From Candidatus Bipolaricaulota bacterium (GTDB lineage: Bacteria; Bipolaricaulota; Bipolaricaulia; RBG-16-55-9): a DNA stretch of 5,309 nt. The stretch lies in NCBI GenBank assembly GCA_018609825.1, contig JAHEOA010000044.1, positions 1 through 5,309 on the forward strand. Direction: 5' to 3'. The stretch's first letter is position 1; each line of letters opens with the position of its first letter. The translations under genes and the position numbers were made by a program. The notes under the pieces are model-generated. The model was not told the DNA's origin and ran no database searches. It saw only the letters and a list, made by a program, of their open reading frames with translations. Positions 4,781-5,309 of this stretch are shown piece after piece.

Positions 4781-5309
4781 ATGAGCACGCACGACAGACG
4801 CCGGATCGACGTGGGCGAGCTGGACGGGCTCTTCGGTGCGCTGAAGCACCGGGGGTATACGCTCGTCGGGCCGACGATCCGCGATGGCGCGATCGTCTAT
4901 GAGGAGCTGTCGAGCGCGTCCGATCTGCCGGCGGGTTGGACCGACGAGCAGGACGGGGGAACGTATCGGCTGCGCGAGCGGAACGACGCGGCCCGGTTCG
5001 GCTACACCCTGGGGCCACACGCCTGGAAGCGCTATCTCTTCCCGCCGAGTTTGGCGCTCTGGCGCGCCCATCGGGACGGCAACGGCGGGTTCCACATCGA
5101 CCCGACGCGATCGGAGCCCCCGGCTTACGCCTTGATCGGCGTTCGCCCCTGCGAACTGCACGCGATGGGCATCCAGGATCAGGTCTTCATCCACACGGGC
5201 GAGCCGGACCCCGATTACGCCCAACGCCGCGAGCGGGCGTTCCTCGTGGCCGTGAACTGCACCGAGCCCGGCGGAACTTGTTTCTGCGCGTCCATGGCGA
5301 CCGGCCCGA
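4781..5309 (+). CDS. 4Fe-4S protein, sulfhydrogenase/AsrA beta-subunit-like, 3' truncated (probable group 3b [NiFe] hydrogenase subunit)
   Basis: The frame runs off the right edge; 176 residues are visible, about half of the usual ~340-380. The N-terminus contains VGPTIRDGAIVYEEL (29-43), then LGPHAWKRYLFPPSLALW (77-94), VRPCELHAMGIQDQVF (121-136), and NCTEPGGTCFCASMATGP (159-176) with Cys124, 160, 167 and 169. These blocks characterise the family that includes HyhB/HydB of cytoplasmic NADP-linked group 3b [NiFe] (sulf)hydrogenases and AsrA of anaerobic sulfite reductase. The two C-terminal CxxCxxCxxxCP ferredoxin motifs expected in the family would lie beyond the window. The subunit relays electrons between the hydrogenase and a flavin/NAD(P)H-binding subunit. 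Start is ATG with AAGGAG 9 nt upstream. It is the first gene after a 321-bp gap and a promoter, so it is probably the head of an operon. Hydrogenase versus sulfite reductase cannot be decided without the next genes. Confidence 0.85.
   Translation, partial: MSTHDRRRIDVGELDGLFGALKHRGYTLVGPTIRDGAIVYEELSSASDLPAGWTDEQDGGTYRLRERNDAARFGYTLGPHAWKRYLFPPSLALWRAHRDGNGGFHIDPTRSEPPAYALIGVRPCELHAMGIQDQVFIHTGEPDPDYAQRRERAFLVAVNCTEPGGTCFCASMATGP

Noticed and set aside
4258..4902. Open frames crossing the intergenic region (minus 4258-4620, plus 4444-4902)
   Set aside because: Each largely overlaps a real gene in another frame, has no good Shine-Dalgarno and no motif, so they do not fill the intergenic gap.
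4637..5224. A 195-residue minus-strand frame opposite the hydrogenase-like gene
   Set aside because: The plus strand has a family-specific Cys-containing protein with promoter and ribosome binding site; the minus frame has none of these.
1..5309. Haloarchaeal origin for the whole window
   Set aside because: Although the first gene looks haloarchaeal, the sigma-70-like promoters, strong Shine-Dalgarno sites, hairpin terminator and bacterial-type hydrogenase-like gene favour a bacterium.
1..5309. CRISPR arrays, tRNA or rRNA genes, insertion sequences, attachment sites, or a defence system
   Set aside because: I found no regularly spaced repeats, cloverleaf, transposase or integrase fragments, terminal inverted repeats or defence-type proteins anywhere in the window.

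Overview
This window looks like a GC-rich, gene-dense stretch of a bacterial chromosome. Bacterial origin is supported by strong Shine-Dalgarno sequences (AGGAGG at 1803-1808, AAGGAG at 4766-4771), sigma-70-like -10 boxes (TAGAAT at 1908-1913 and 4745-4750), an intrinsic terminator and a lipobox lipoprotein. The first gene encodes a very acidic, cysteine-free repeat protein of a kind common in haloarchaea and salt-adapted bacteria, so a saline habitat is plausible. A Salinibacter-like or other halophilic bacterium would fit, but the sequence alone does not settle the taxon.

Layout: (1) 2-481 (+), the 3' end of an exported, Asp-rich Ig-like repeat protein, closed by a 12-bp terminator hairpin at 513-542. 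(2) 616-1194 (+), a YbhB/PEBP-family lipoprotein. Its stop codon overlaps the stop of (3) the convergent nitroreductase at 1191-1796 (-). (4) 1797-1942, a divergent promoter region built around the perfect palindrome CTAGAATTCTAG, whose two halves give a -10 box on each strand. (5) 1943-2863 (+), an EamA/DMT-family transporter. After only 6 bp it meets (6) the end of a PiT phosphate permease at 2870-3823 (-), which is directly preceded by (7) its usual partner, a DUF47/PhoU-like protein at 3824-4459 (-). (8) 4460-4780, a 321-bp intergenic region with several inverted repeats and a promoter reading right. (9) 4781 to the window end (+), the N-terminal half of an iron-sulfur protein resembling the beta subunit of group 3b [NiFe] hydrogenases (sulfhydrogenase/AsrA-like).

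The clearest functional unit is DUF47-PiT, a two-gene phosphate-uptake operon with translational coupling. The nitroreductase and the DMT transporter share one compact divergent control region and may be co-regulated. The right edge is probably the start of a hydrogenase operon that continues outside the window. I see no CRISPR array, tRNA, rRNA, insertion sequence or phage gene. Most of the window is ordinary; the points worth a second look are the palindromic promoter and its partial copy upstream of the hydrogenase-like gene, the structured nitroreductase leader, the intergenic inverted repeats and the haloarchaeal-looking C-terminal domain.
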